DNA of 64,000 nucleotides. It comes from Streptomyces spiralis (GTDB lineage: Bacteria; Actinomycetota; Actinomycetes; Streptomycetales; Streptomycetaceae). The stretch spans positions 41,341 through 105,340 of the forward strand of contig NZ_BNBC01000018.1 of assembly GCF_014654675.1 (NCBI RefSeq), given 5' to 3'. Position numbers and translations under genes: made by a program. The notes below the pieces were generated by a model. The model worked only from the letters and a program-made list of their open reading frames with translations. It was not told the origin of the DNA and made no database searches. Below, in pieces: positions 16,990 to 25,717 of the stretch. Each line of letters begins with the position of its first letter. Within the stretch, counting starts at the first letter, position 1.

Positions 16990-18362
16990 CCGTCGAGTCG
17001 GTGAAGTCCGAGGCCCGGCCCGAGGCGGGAGGGGAACTGCGTGAGCCGCCCGTGGCCGAGGGAGCGGTCCCGCTCCTCGGCCACGGCCTGAAGCTGGCCC
17101 GCGACCCGCTGGCCTTCCTGAGCGGGCTGCGCGACCACGGCGACGTCGTCCGCCTCAGGCTCGGCCCGAAGACGGTGTACGCCGTCACCGCGCCCGCCCT
17201 CACCGGGGCGCTGGCCCTCAGCCCCGACTACATCATCGCCGGCCCGCTGTGGGAGTCCCTGGAGAGCCTGCTCGGCAAGCAGGGCGTGGCCACCGCCAAC
17301 GGCCCGCAGCACCGGCGTCAGCGCCGCACCATCCAGCCCGCCTTCCGGCTCGACGTGATCCCCGAGTACGGGCCGATCATGGCGGAGGAGTCCCATGCGC
17401 TCGTGGCGCGCTGGCGCTCCGGTGAGGTGCTCGACGTCACGGCGGAGTCCTTCCGCGTGGCCGTCCGCGTCGCCGCCCGGTGCCTGATGCGCGGCAGCTA
17501 CATGGACGCCCGTGCCGAGCGCATATGTACCGCGCTGGCCACGCTGTTCAGCGGCATGTACCAGCGCATGGTCGTGCCCCTCGGGCCGCTTTACCGCGTA
17601 CCGGTGCGGAGCAACCGCGAATTCAACCACGCCCTGGCCGATTTGCATCTGCTGGTCGACGAGATCGTCGCCGACCGGCGGGCAAGCGGTCAAAAACCGG
17701 ACGATTTGCTGACGGCTTTGCTGGAGGCGAAGGACGAGAATGGCGAGCCCATTGGGGAACAGGAGATCCACGACCAGGTCATCGCGATACTCACCCCGGG
17801 AAGCGAAACCGTCGGCTCCACGATCATGTCGCTGCTCCTCGTGCTCGCCGAGCACCCGGATCTCGGGGACAAGATCCGGGACGAGGTGAAAACGGTTGTG
17901 GGGGACCGGCCGGTCGCATTCGAGGACGTCCGAAAACTGAGGTACACCACGAATGTCGTCGTCGAGACAATGCGGCTGCACCCGGCCGTATGGATTCTGA
18001 CCCGGCGGGCGGTGACCGACACCCGGCTCGGCGGATACCGCATCCCCGAGGGTGCCGACGTCATCTACAGCCCGTACGCCGTCCAACGCGACCGCCGCTC
18101 CTACGACCGCCACGAGGACTTCGACCCCGATCGCTGGCTCCCGGAGCGGGCCAAGACGGTCCCGAAGTACGCGATGGAGCCGTTCAGCGTGGGCAACCGC
18201 AAGTGCCCGAGCGACCACTTCTCGATGGCCGAACTCACGCTGATCACCGCGGCGATCGCCTCGGCCTACCGTTTCGAGCAGGCCCCCGGCTCCGACCCCA
18301 GGCCGCGCATCGGCATCACCCTGCGCCCGCGCCGCCTGCTGCTGCGGGCCCTGCCCCGCTGA
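16986..18362 (+). CDS. cyp170A1: CYP170A-type P450, albaflavenone monooxygenase
   Basis: The 458-residue cytochrome P450 oxidises epi-isozizaene through albaflavenols to albaflavenone. The ExxR motif is ETMRLHP. The haem loop FSVGNRKCPSDHFS places the axial Cys at about 407 with Pro instead of the usual Gly two positions later, a CYP170 hallmark. The I-helix reads TPGSETVGS. The S. coelicolor enzyme also has a second, moonlighting farnesene synthase site. Here the corresponding acidic stretch reads D250-E-N-G-E254, which departs from DDxxD (see findings). It overlaps cyc1 by 4 bp (ATGA). Confidence 0.95.
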   Translation: MTVESVKSEARPEAGGELREPPVAEGAVPLLGHGLKLARDPLAFLSGLRDHGDVVRLRLGPKTVYAVTAPALTGALALSPDYIIAGPLWESLESLLGKQGVATANGPQHRRQRRTIQPAFRLDVIPEYGPIMAEESHALVARWRSGEVLDVTAESFRVAVRVAARCLMRGSYMDARAERICTALATLFSGMYQRMVVPLGPLYRVPVRSNREFNHALADLHLLVDEIVADRRASGQKPDDLLTALLEAKDENGEPIGEQEIHDQVIAILTPGSETVGSTIMSLLLVLAEHPDLGDKIRDEVKTVVGDRPVAFEDVRKLRYTTNVVVETMRLHPAVWILTRRAVTDTRLGGYRIPEGADVIYSPYAVQRDRRSYDRHEDFDPDRWLPERAKTVPKYAMEPFSVGNRKCPSDHFSMAELTLITAAIASAYRFEQAPGSDPRPRIGITLRPRRLLLRALPR

Positions 18363-18430
18363 CCGGCCGGCGCCCGGCGGAGGAGTCGGCGGCCCGCTGA
18401 CCGGCCGGGCGCCCGTCGCGGATCGCGTGT

Positions 18431-19396
18431 TCAGGCGGCCTGAGGGCCCCTGAACACGCGCCGGTAGGCGTTCGGGGTGGTGCCCAGCACCCGCACGAAC
18501 TGGTGCCGCAGCGCCGCCGCCGTCCCGAACCCGGTCCGGTCCGCGATCGCGTCCATCGTCTCGTCCGTCGCCTCCAGCAGGTGCTGGGCCAGCAGCACCC
18601 GCTGACGCAGGATCCAGCGGTAGGGAGTCGTGCCCGTCTCCTGCTGGAAGCGGCGGGCGAAGGTGCGCGGCGACATATGGGCGCGGGCGGCCAGCTGTTC
18701 GACGGTGACCTCCTGGTCGAGGTGCTGCTCCATCCACACCAGCACCTCGCCGACGGTGTCGCACGGTGACTTCGGCAGCGGACGCTCGATGTACTGCGCC
18801 TGGCCGCCGTCCCGGTGCGGCGGCACCACCATCCGCCGGGCGATCTTGTTGGCCACCTCCGGCCCCTGCTCCTTGCGCACGATGTGCAGACAGGCGTCGA
18901 TGCCGGCCGCCGTCCCCGCGGAGGTGATCACCGGGCCCTCGTCGACGTAGAGCACGTCCGGCTCGACGGTCGCACGCGGATACTGCCGGGCCAGCTCGGC
19001 CGCGTGGTGCCAGTGCACCGCGCACCGCCGCCGCTCCAGCAGCCCGGCCGCGCCCAGCACGAAGACCCCGGAGCACACGCTGAGCACCCGCGCGCCCCGG
19101 TCCACGGCGCGCCGCAGGGAGTCCAGCAGCTCGGGCGGGTACTCCCTGCGGGCGTAGTCGCTCCCGGCGGGTACCGCGATCAGGTCCGCCTCGTCGAGCC
19201 GGTCGAGTCCGTAGGGCGTGCTGACGCTCAGGCCGCCCACATGGGTGCCCAGCGCCGGGCCCTCCGCCGAGACCACCGCGAAGTCGTACACGGGGAGCCC
19301 GTCGTCGCTGCGGTCGATGCCGAAGACCTCGCAGACGACGCCGAGTTCGAAGGGATGCACGCCGTCCAGCAGGACGGCGGCCACGTTCTGCAGCAT
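18431..19396 (-). CDS. nrdS: NrdS, DJ-1/PfpI plus AraC-type regulator
   Basis: The 321-residue GlxA-type regulator has an N-terminal DJ-1/PfpI (class I amidotransferase-like) domain (about 1-185) with a Cys in VLSVCSGVFVLGAAG. A C-terminal AraC/XylS double helix-turn-helix (about 215-315) contains the RTFARRFQQETGTTPYRW signature. In Streptomyces the gene at this place beside nrdAB is nrdS, described as part of the nrdABS operon. Here nrdB ends 315 bp upstream, and the interval carries an opposing small ORF and a 13-bp inverted repeat. NrdS may therefore also have its own promoter. The start chosen is the ATG at 19396. Confidence 0.85.
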   Translation of the reverse strand: MLQNVAAVLLDGVHPFELGVVCEVFGIDRSDDGLPVYDFAVVSAEGPALGTHVGGLSVSTPYGLDRLDEADLIAVPAGSDYARREYPPELLDSLRRAVDRGARVLSVCSGVFVLGAAGLLERRRCAVHWHHAAELARQYPRATVEPDVLYVDEGPVITSAGTAAGIDACLHIVRKEQGPEVANKIARRMVVPPHRDGGQAQYIERPLPKSPCDTVGEVLVWMEQHLDQEVTVEQLAARAHMSPRTFARRFQQETGTTPYRWILRQRVLLAQHLLEATDETMDAIADRTGFGTAAALRHQFVRVLGTTPNAYRRVFRGPQAA

Positions 19397-19412
19397 GCCC
19401 CCAGTGTGCCTT

Positions 19413-19457
19413 GTCAGTGGCAGGAATTTGAAGGTGTACGGCAGTCCTGCCACTGAC
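19413..19457. promoter_or_regulatory. Inverted-repeat operator upstream of nrdS
   Basis: GTCAGTGGCAGGA (19413-19425) and its exact reverse complement (19445-19457) are separated by 19 bp, giving 32 bp between arm centres (three helical turns). This suits a dimeric AraC-type regulator. The element lies 17 bp upstream of the nrdS start and about 30 bp upstream of the divergent small ORF. A further CAGTGG occurs at 19479-19484. Confidence 0.6.
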
Positions 19458-19489
19458 GGTAAGGAGCATTCGGCGCGACAGTGGTGTGC

Positions 19490-19798
19490 ATGAACGGAGA
19501 CCAGATACAAGCCCTGATCGGAATGCTGGCGACCTTCGGAATCCTGGTCCTGATGGCCCTCCCCTCGGTGATCGGCATCGTGCACGACCGGCGCATCGAC
19601 CGCCGGCTGAGGGCGGCGAAGGAGGGCCGGGAGGTCCAGGAGGCACGAGAGGTCCAAGAGGGCCCTGGGGACGGGGAGTCCCGCAAGGCCCCCGCGGAAG
19701 GCAGGGAGGCTCAGAAGTCCTCGTCCAGGTCGACGGTGCCCTCCACCGCCACCTGGTACGCCGAGGGACGCCGCTCGAAGAAGTTGGTGAGCTCCTGA
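19490..19798 (+). CDS. Small single-pass membrane protein, unknown
   Basis: This is a 102-residue ORF with one clear hydrophobic segment (about 9-29, MLATFGILVLMALPSVIGIV) followed by a basic patch and a low-complexity Glu/Arg/Lys tail. The first 45 residues look genuinely coding; the tail runs 88 bp into the 3' end of nrdB on the other strand. Translation could start at the ATG at 19490, preceded by GGTAAGGAG at 19458-19466 (distant). It is divergent from nrdS and shares the inverted-repeat region. Function is unknown. Confidence 0.5.
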   Translation: MNGDQIQALIGMLATFGILVLMALPSVIGIVHDRRIDRRLRAAKEGREVQEAREVQEGPGDGESRKAPAEGREAQKSSSRSTVPSTATWYAEGRRSKKLVSS

Positions 19799-20733
19799 AC
19801 CCCCTGGAGCTCCATGAAGGAGAAGGGGTTCTCCGAGCCGTACACCGGAGCGAAGCCGAGGCGCGTCAGACGCTGGTCGGCCACGCACTCCAGGTACTGC
19901 CGCATCGAGTCGGTGTTCATCCCCGGGAGGCCGTCACCGCACAGGTCGCGCGCGAACTGCAGCTCGGCCTCGACGGCCTCCCGCAGCATGTCGGTGACCT
20001 GCCGCCCGAGCTCGTCGTCGAACAGGTCCGGCTCCTCCTTGCGGACGGTGTCCACCACGTCGAAGGCGAACGACATGTGCATCGTCTCGTCGCGGAACAC
20101 CCAGTTGGTGCCGGTGGCCAGGCCGTGCAGCAGGCCCCGGCTGCGGAACCAGTAGACGTACGCGAAGGCGCCGTAGAAGAACAGGCCCTCGATGCAGGCG
20201 GCGAAGCAGATCAGGTTGAGCAGGAAGCGCCGGCGGTCGGCCCTGGTCTCCAGGCGCTCGAGCTTTTCGACCTCGTTGATCCACTTGAAGCAGAACTCGG
20301 CCTTCTCGCGGATGGAGGGGATGTTCTCGACGGCCGCGAAGGCGGCGGCACGGTCGTCCGGGTCGGGCAGGTAGGTGTCCAGCAGCGTCAGGTAGAACTG
20401 GACGTGCACGGCCTCCTCGAACAGCTGCCGGCTCAGATAGAGCCGCGCCTCGGGCGAGTTGATGTGCTTGTACAGCGTCAGCACCAGGTTGTTCGCGACG
20501 ATCGAGTCGCCGGTCGCGAAGAAGGCGACCAGGCGGCCGATCAGGTGCTGCTCGGCGGGCGTGAGCTTCGCGAGGTCGGCGACGTCCGAGTGGAGGTCGA
20601 CCTCCTCCACGGTCCAGGTGTTCTTGATGGCGTCCCGGTAGCGCTCGTAGAAGTCGGGGTAGCGCATGGGGCGGAGCGTCAGCTCGAAGCCGGGGTCGAG
20701 GAGGTTCTTGGGTCGGTCGGTGGTGCTGGTCAT
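19711..20733 (-). CDS. nrdB: Class Ia ribonucleotide reductase small subunit
   Basis: The 340-residue ferritin-like subunit carries the diiron-tyrosyl radical cofactor. Metal ligands are visible in the RQLFEEAVHVQFY segment (Glu, Glu, His) and in NWVFRDETMHMSF (Glu, His). The C-terminus ends VDLDEDF, the acidic/aromatic tail that docks to NrdA. Its ATG at 20733 overlaps the nrdA stop (TGATG), so translation is coupled. Streptomyces also has a class II B12-dependent enzyme; this class Ia set is the alternative oxygen-dependent one. Confidence 0.94.
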   Translation of the reverse strand: MTSTTDRPKNLLDPGFELTLRPMRYPDFYERYRDAIKNTWTVEEVDLHSDVADLAKLTPAEQHLIGRLVAFFATGDSIVANNLVLTLYKHINSPEARLYLSRQLFEEAVHVQFYLTLLDTYLPDPDDRAAAFAAVENIPSIREKAEFCFKWINEVEKLERLETRADRRRFLLNLICFAACIEGLFFYGAFAYVYWFRSRGLLHGLATGTNWVFRDETMHMSFAFDVVDTVRKEEPDLFDDELGRQVTDMLREAVEAELQFARDLCGDGLPGMNTDSMRQYLECVADQRLTRLGFAPVYGSENPFSFMELQGVQELTNFFERRPSAYQVAVEGTVDLDEDF

Positions 20734-23102
20734 CACTGGCAGGCCTCGCAGGACTCGGGGTTCTCAAGGGAGCAGGCGACCGCTTCGGGGTCGGCGACCT
20801 GCTGGACGGGGACGGTGGCGCGGGCCGCGCGGGCGATGCGGGTGGCCGGGCGGGAGCGCAGGTAGTACGTGGTCTTCAGGCCCTGCTTCCAGGCATAGGC
20901 GTACATCGAGGAGAGCTTGCCGATGGTCGGTGTCTCCATGAACAGGTTCAGCGACTGGGCCTGGTCCAGGAACGGGGTCCGGGCCGCCGCCATGTCGATC
21001 AGCCCGCGCTGCGGGATCTCCCACGCCGTGCGGTACAGACTCCGTACCTCCTCGGGGATCCAGGCGAAGTCCTGCACCGAGCCGTTCGCCTCGCGCAGCG
21101 CCTCGCGGGTGCGTGCGTCCCAGACGCCGAGCTCCTTCAGTTCGTGCACCAGGTAGGAGTTGACCTGGAGGAACTCACCCGACAGCGTCTCGCGCTTGAA
21201 CAGGTTGGAGACCTGCGGCTCGATGCACTCGTAGGCGCCCGCGATGGACGCGATGGTGGCGGTGGGCGCGATGGCCAGGAGCAGCGCGTTGCGCATGCCG
21301 ACGGCGGCGATGCGCTCGCGCAGGGCGGCCCAGCGCTCCGGCCACGCGAACTCGACGCCGTAGTGGTCGGGGTGCAGCACGCCCCGGGCGGTGCGGGTCT
21401 TCTCCCAGGCGGGCAGCGGGCCGTTGCGCTCGGCCAGGTCGGCGGAGGCCTCGTACGCGGCGAGCATGATCCGCTCGGCGATGCGGGTGGACAGGGCCTT
21501 GGCCTCGGGGGAGTCGAAGGGCAGGCGCAGCTTGAAGAAGACGTCCTGAAGGCCCATGGCGCCGAGGCCGACGGGCCGCCACCTGGCGTTGGAGCGGCCC
21601 GCCTGCTCGGTCGGGTAGAAGTTGATGTCGACCACGCGGTCCAGGAAGGTGACGGCGGTGCGGACCGTCTCGTCCAGACGCTCCCAGTCGAGATCGTTGG
21701 TCGCCTTGTCGACAAAGGCACCCAGATTGACGGACCCCAGGTTGCAGACCGCCGTCTCCCCGTCGTCGGTGACCTCCAGGATCTCCGTGCAGAGGTTCGA
21801 GGAGTGGACGACATGGCCCGGGGTCGCCGTCTGGTTCGCCGTGCGGTTGGCGGCGTCCTTGAACGTCATCCAGCCGTTGCCGGTCTGCGCCAGGGTGCGC
21901 ATCATCCGGCCGTACAGGTCCCGGGCGGGCATGGTCTTCTTCGCCAGGCCCGCCGCCTCCGCCCTGCGGTACGCGGCGTCGAACTCCGCGCCCCACAGGT
22001 CCACCAGCTCGGGCACGTCGGACGGGGAGAACAGCGACCACTGCTCGTCGGCGTTCACCCGGCGCATGAACTCGTCCGGGACCCAGTGGGCGAGGTTGAG
22101 GTTGTGGGTGCGGCGGGCGTCCTCGCCGGTGTTGTCGCGCAGCTCCAGGAACTCCTCGATGTCGGAGTGCCAGGTCTCCAGGTAGACCGCCGCCGCGCCC
22201 TTGCGCCGGCCGCCCTGGTTCACGGCGGCCACCGAGGCGTCCAGGGTCTTCAGGAACGGCACGATGCCGTTGGAGTGCCCGTTGGTGCCGCGGATCAGCG
22301 AACCCCGGGAGCGGATGCGGGAGTAGGCGATGCCGATGCCGCCGGCGTGCTTGGACAGACGTGCGACCTGGTGGTAGCGCTCGTAGATGCTGTCCAGCTC
22401 GTCCTTGGGGGAGTCGAGCAGGTAGCAGGACGACATCTGGGGGTGCCGGGTGCCGGAGTTGAAGAGCGTGGGGGAGGAGGGGAGGTAGTCCAGGCGGCTC
22501 ATGAGCCCGTAGAGCGCCGCGACTTCGTCCACCGACCGTGCGGTGTCGTCCTCGGCGAGACCGCACGCGACCCGCAGCATGAAGTGCTGGGGCGTCTCGA
22601 TCACCTTGCGGGTGAGCGGGTGGCGCAGCAGATAGCGGCTGTGCAGGGTGCGCAGGCCGAAGTAGCCGAAGCGGTCGTCGGCGGCCGGGTCGACCAGGGC
22701 GTCCAGGCGCTCGGCGTGCAGGCGTACGAACGCGGCGGTCCGGTCGGCGATCAGCCCCTCGCGGTGGCCGGTGGCGACGGACCCGGTGAAGGACGTGACG
22801 CCCTGCGAGGCGGCCTCGGCGCGGATGGAGAGGGTCAGCAGCCGGGCGGCCAGCCGCGAGTAGGCGGGGTCCTCGGAGATGAGCCCGGCGGCGGCCTCGG
22901 TGGCCAGTTCCCGCAGCTCCGCCTCGTCGGCGTGGGCCGAACGGCCGCGCAGCGCGGCGGCGGCCACCCGGCCCGGGTCGGCGTCGGGGAGGTCGGCGGT
23001 CAGCTCGGTCAGGGTCCGCAGCAGCGCGGCACCGGGACCTTCGGCCTCCAGGCCAGTGATGGAACCTGTCGCTGAAGCCGGATCGGCTGGCGCGATGGTC
23101 AC
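20733..23102 (-). CDS. nrdA: Class Ia ribonucleotide reductase large subunit
   Basis: The 789-residue catalytic subunit has active-site motifs SSCYLLDS (first redox Cys), the segment around NLCTEILEVTDDGETAVCNLGS (Asn, Cys, Glu, Cys of the radical site) and a C-terminal CEACQ tail that is re-reduced by thioredoxin. The GTG at 23102 follows AGGGAGAG by 8 nt and is preferred to another GTG at 23126. The leader carries a cobalamin riboswitch and, upstream of it, tandem NrdR-like boxes. The enzyme is thus switched off when coenzyme B12 can support the class II enzyme. Confidence 0.95.
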   Translation of the reverse strand: MTIAPADPASATGSITGLEAEGPGAALLRTLTELTADLPDADPGRVAAAALRGRSAHADEAELRELATEAAAGLISEDPAYSRLAARLLTLSIRAEAASQGVTSFTGSVATGHREGLIADRTAAFVRLHAERLDALVDPAADDRFGYFGLRTLHSRYLLRHPLTRKVIETPQHFMLRVACGLAEDDTARSVDEVAALYGLMSRLDYLPSSPTLFNSGTRHPQMSSCYLLDSPKDELDSIYERYHQVARLSKHAGGIGIAYSRIRSRGSLIRGTNGHSNGIVPFLKTLDASVAAVNQGGRRKGAAAVYLETWHSDIEEFLELRDNTGEDARRTHNLNLAHWVPDEFMRRVNADEQWSLFSPSDVPELVDLWGAEFDAAYRRAEAAGLAKKTMPARDLYGRMMRTLAQTGNGWMTFKDAANRTANQTATPGHVVHSSNLCTEILEVTDDGETAVCNLGSVNLGAFVDKATNDLDWERLDETVRTAVTFLDRVVDINFYPTEQAGRSNARWRPVGLGAMGLQDVFFKLRLPFDSPEAKALSTRIAERIMLAAYEASADLAERNGPLPAWEKTRTARGVLHPDHYGVEFAWPERWAALRERIAAVGMRNALLLAIAPTATIASIAGAYECIEPQVSNLFKRETLSGEFLQVNSYLVHELKELGVWDARTREALREANGSVQDFAWIPEEVRSLYRTAWEIPQRGLIDMAAARTPFLDQAQSLNLFMETPTIGKLSSMYAYAWKQGLKTTYYLRSRPATRIARAARATVPVQQVADPEAVACSLENPESCEACQ

Positions 23103-23235
23103 GTGGGGCTCTCCCTCGCTCGGCACGGGGCCTCATCGAGGGCGGGGTAGCAGCACACGAGCGCACGCGGCGCCGCGTCCACCGGCCCATTCCGCGAGGC
23201 CCGGACGTCAGGCACCCGGACCGGACGGCCGGGCG

Positions 23236-23372
23236 CACTGTCGGCAGGTCCTCGGACTGACGCTCGTACGGCCGCATGCGGGCAGCCGGAGATGACGGCA
23301 TGCGGGCATACGCGGACGAGTACACCGTTGCGGGACAGTTCCGGATTCGCACCGGATTCCCCTGCGGCGACA
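23236..23372 (-). promoter_or_regulatory. Adenosylcobalamin riboswitch of nrdAB
   Basis: Read on the minus strand, the leader contains GGGAATCCGGTGCGAATCCG followed by a GGAACTGTCCCGCAACGGTG segment, and ends with the B12 box GTCAGTCCGAGGACCTGCCG (complement of 23242-23261). These are the core conserved elements of cobalamin riboswitches. Streptomyces class Ia nrdABS operons are known to be repressed by coenzyme B12 through this element. The expression platform would lie in the remaining 130 nt before the nrdA start. Confidence 0.93.
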
Positions 23373-23381
23373 GCGAGCATG

Positions 23382-23428
23382 AGCATACATCTTGTGCCGG
23401 GTGAGAGGGCCACCCCCATATGTTGTGT
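23382..23428 (-). promoter_or_regulatory. Tandem NrdR-like boxes at nrdAB promoter
   Basis: Two related 16-bp AT-rich boxes, ACACAACATATGGGGG (complement of 23413-23428) and GCACAAGATGTATGCT (complement of 23382-23397), are exactly 31 bp apart. Paired boxes with this spacing are the hallmark of NrdR repressor sites. They lie immediately upstream of the riboswitch, where the promoter must be. Confidence 0.72.
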
Positions 23429-23448
23429 CGTGGCGACTGCGGAGCGTG

Positions 23449-23955
23449 TCAGAGTGTCAACTCGTAGGTGAGCAGCGTGATGTCGTCCAGATGCGGGAGC
23501 GGGTTCCAGTCGCGCTCAGGGGTGCGGACGAAGCCCAGGCGCTCGTAGATGCGGTGGGCGGCGTGCATGGTGCGCTGGGTGGACAGCACCAGGCGGACAC
23601 AGCCCTCGGTGGCCCGAGCCCGGTCCAGACAGGCCCGCACCAGGGCCTCGCCGGCACCCCGGCCACGCGCGGCCCGCGCGACCGCCAGCATCCGTATCTC
23701 GGCCTCGCCGGGCCTCGCGATGTCGGCCATGGGACCGCCGGACGGCACGAAGGTGACCCCGCCGAGCACCGCGCCCTCCGCGACGGCCACCAGCACCTCC
23801 GCGGCGGCCGCCCGCTTGGCCACGTCCCTCAGCTCCCCGAGGTACGCGTCGCTCTCCCCGAAGTCGAGCAGCCCGTCCCCCAGATAGGCCTGGGCGGTGA
23901 TCTCACCGAGGGTGTCGTACTCGCCGGGCTCCGCCTGCCTGATCACGATGTCCAT
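23449..23955 (-). CDS. GNAT-family N-acetyltransferase
   Basis: The 168-residue single-domain GNAT protein has the acetyl-CoA pyrophosphate loop in LAVARAARGRGAGEALVRAC (Q/R-x-x-G-x-G/A near residue 95). The C-terminal strand region includes HAAHRIYERLGFVRTPERDW, typical of the fold. The ATG at 23955 is chosen because the family core begins immediately at MDIVIRQAEPGEYD. Substrate cannot be predicted. It is convergent with nothing nearby and divided from the symporter gene by a hairpin. Confidence 0.85.
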   Translation of the reverse strand: MDIVIRQAEPGEYDTLGEITAQAYLGDGLLDFGESDAYLGELRDVAKRAAAAEVLVAVAEGAVLGGVTFVPSGGPMADIARPGEAEIRMLAVARAARGRGAGEALVRACLDRARATEGCVRLVLSTQRTMHAAHRIYERLGFVRTPERDWNPLPHLDDITLLTYELTL

Positions 23956-23986
23956 GCGCCCGAGTGTGCACGAGGGGTACGACAAC

Positions 23987-24068
23987 GGGCCGCCGGATTT
24001 CTCCGGCGGCCCGCTGAGAGGCGCTGCGGCCCGGTGAGAGGCGTACGTCGGACGGCCCGGTGAGAGGC
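23987..24068. terminator. Hairpin and short repeats after symporter gene
   Basis: A 10-bp stem (23987-23996 with 24003-24012) closes a short ATTTCT loop beyond the end of the leftward symporter gene and is its likely terminator. Next to it GGCCC(G)-GTGAGAGGC-type units recur at about 24008, 24027 and 24053, followed by GTACGTC repeats. Confidence 0.6.
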
Positions 24069-24088
24069 CGTACGTCAGAGGCGTACCG

Positions 24089-25717
24089 TCAGTGCGCGCT
24101 GCCCGCCGTGGCCGGCGGCAGTTCCACCGCGACCCCCGGGTCGCCCGCGTCGGCCGTGTAGTCCTCCGGCCTGGTCTCGTCGACGCCCTCGGGCGCCTTG
24201 AAGGCCCGCAGGGCGAAGGTCAGGACCACCGCGACGACCACGTTCAGCACGAACGCCGTCATGCCGATGTAGCCGATCTCGCCGATGCCCGGGATCTCCT
24301 TGGCCGAGCCGCCGAAGTGCTTCTGCGTCGGCGAGGCGACCCCGTAGGCCGCGACGGTGCCGTAGACCATGCCGACCGCCCAGCCGGCGAGCAGTGCCCA
24401 GCGGTGGAACCAGCGCGTGAACAGGCCGCCGACCAGGGCCGGGAAGGTCTGCAGGATCCAGATGCCGCCGAGCAGCTGGAAGTTGATGGCGACCGTCTTG
24501 TCCATGGTCAGGACGAAGACCAGCGCGCCCACCTTCACCAGCAGCGACACGATCTTGGAGACCCGGGTCTCCTCCTGCGCCGTCGCGTTCGGCTTGATGA
24601 AGTCCTTGTAGATGTTGCGGGTGAACAGGTTCGCCGCCGCGATCGACATGATGGCCGCCGGCACCAGCGCGCCGATGGCGATGGCCGCGAACGCCACGCC
24701 CGCGAACCAGTCCGGGAACATGTCCTCGAACAGCTGCGGAATGGCCAGCTGGCCGTTCTGCACCTTCACGCCCGCCGCGATCGCCATGAAGCCCAGCAGT
24801 GCGAGCAGGCCCAGCATCAGCGAGTACAGCGGCAGGATCGTGGTGTTGCGGCGGATCACCTCACGGCTGCGCGAGGACAGCGTCGCGGTGATCGAGTGCG
24901 GGTACATGAACAGCGCGAGCGCGGAGCCCAGGGCCAGAGTGGCGTAGGTCCACTGGCCCGCCTCGGCCGGGGCGAGGGCGCCTCGTGGCTTGCCGGTCGC
25001 CGGGTTGACCTGGCTGAACGCGTGGCCCGCCTTCGCGAAGATGTCGTCGAACCCGCCCAGCTTGATCGGGATGTAGATGATCGCGACCGCGATGACGATG
25101 TAGATGAGCGCGTCCTTCACGAACGCGATCAGTGCCGGAGCGCGCAGACCCGACGAGTAGGTGTACGCCGCCAGCACGCCGAAGGCGATCAGCAGCGGCA
25201 GGTCCTTCACGAACCAGTTGGTGTTCTCGCCGCCGCCGACGCCCATCACGTCCAGCACGGCCTGGATGCCGACGAGCTGGAGGGCGATGTACGGCATCGT
25301 CGCCAGGATGCCGGTGAGCGCCACGGCCAGCGACAGGCCCTTGGAGCCGAACCGGCCGCGAACGAAGTCCGAGGTCGTCACGTACCCGTGCTTGTGCGAG
25401 ACCGACCACAGGCGGGGCAGGAAGGTGAAGATCAGCGGGTAGACCAGGATCGTGTACGGCACCGCGAAGAAGCCGGCCGCGCCGGTCGCGTAGATCGCCG
25501 CCGGTACGGCCACGAAGGTGTACGCCGTGTACAGGTCGCCGCCGAGCAGGAACCAGGTGATCCAGGTGCCGAACGACCGGCCGCCCAGGCCCCACTCGTC
25601 GAGGCTGTGCTCGTTCTCGGCCTTGCGCCACCGCGCGGCCAGGAAGCCCATGACGGTGACGAGCAGGAAGAAGAAAATGCAGACGCCGAGCGCGACGCCG
25701 TTCACGCCGTCCTTCAT
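24089..25717 (-). CDS. Sodium:solute symporter (MctP-like monocarboxylate transporter)
   Basis: The 542-residue protein has about 13 hydrophobic segments and the SSS-family signature region (GGRSFGTWITWFLLGGDLYTAYT start; IAIGALVPAAIMSIAAANLFTRNIYKDF). This pattern with a small DUF3311 partner is seen in monocarboxylate (acetate, lactate, pyruvate) permeases of the MctP type; the substrate is inferred. Its start overlaps the DUF3311 stop by 4 bp (ATGA). Confidence 0.88.
   Translation of the reverse strand: MKDGVNGVALGVCIFFFLLVTVMGFLAARWRKAENEHSLDEWGLGGRSFGTWITWFLLGGDLYTAYTFVAVPAAIYATGAAGFFAVPYTILVYPLIFTFLPRLWSVSHKHGYVTTSDFVRGRFGSKGLSLAVALTGILATMPYIALQLVGIQAVLDVMGVGGGENTNWFVKDLPLLIAFGVLAAYTYSSGLRAPALIAFVKDALIYIVIAVAIIYIPIKLGGFDDIFAKAGHAFSQVNPATGKPRGALAPAEAGQWTYATLALGSALALFMYPHSITATLSSRSREVIRRNTTILPLYSLMLGLLALLGFMAIAAGVKVQNGQLAIPQLFEDMFPDWFAGVAFAAIAIGALVPAAIMSIAAANLFTRNIYKDFIKPNATAQEETRVSKIVSLLVKVGALVFVLTMDKTVAINFQLLGGIWILQTFPALVGGLFTRWFHRWALLAGWAVGMVYGTVAAYGVASPTQKHFGGSAKEIPGIGEIGYIGMTAFVLNVVVAVVLTFALRAFKAPEGVDETRPEDYTADAGDPGVAVELPPATAGSAH

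Noticed and set aside
21144..23075. 643-codon plus-strand frame opposite nrdA
   Set aside because: Val/Gly/Gln/Arg-rich shadow of nrdA with no family motifs; the minus strand encodes an unmistakable ribonucleotide reductase.
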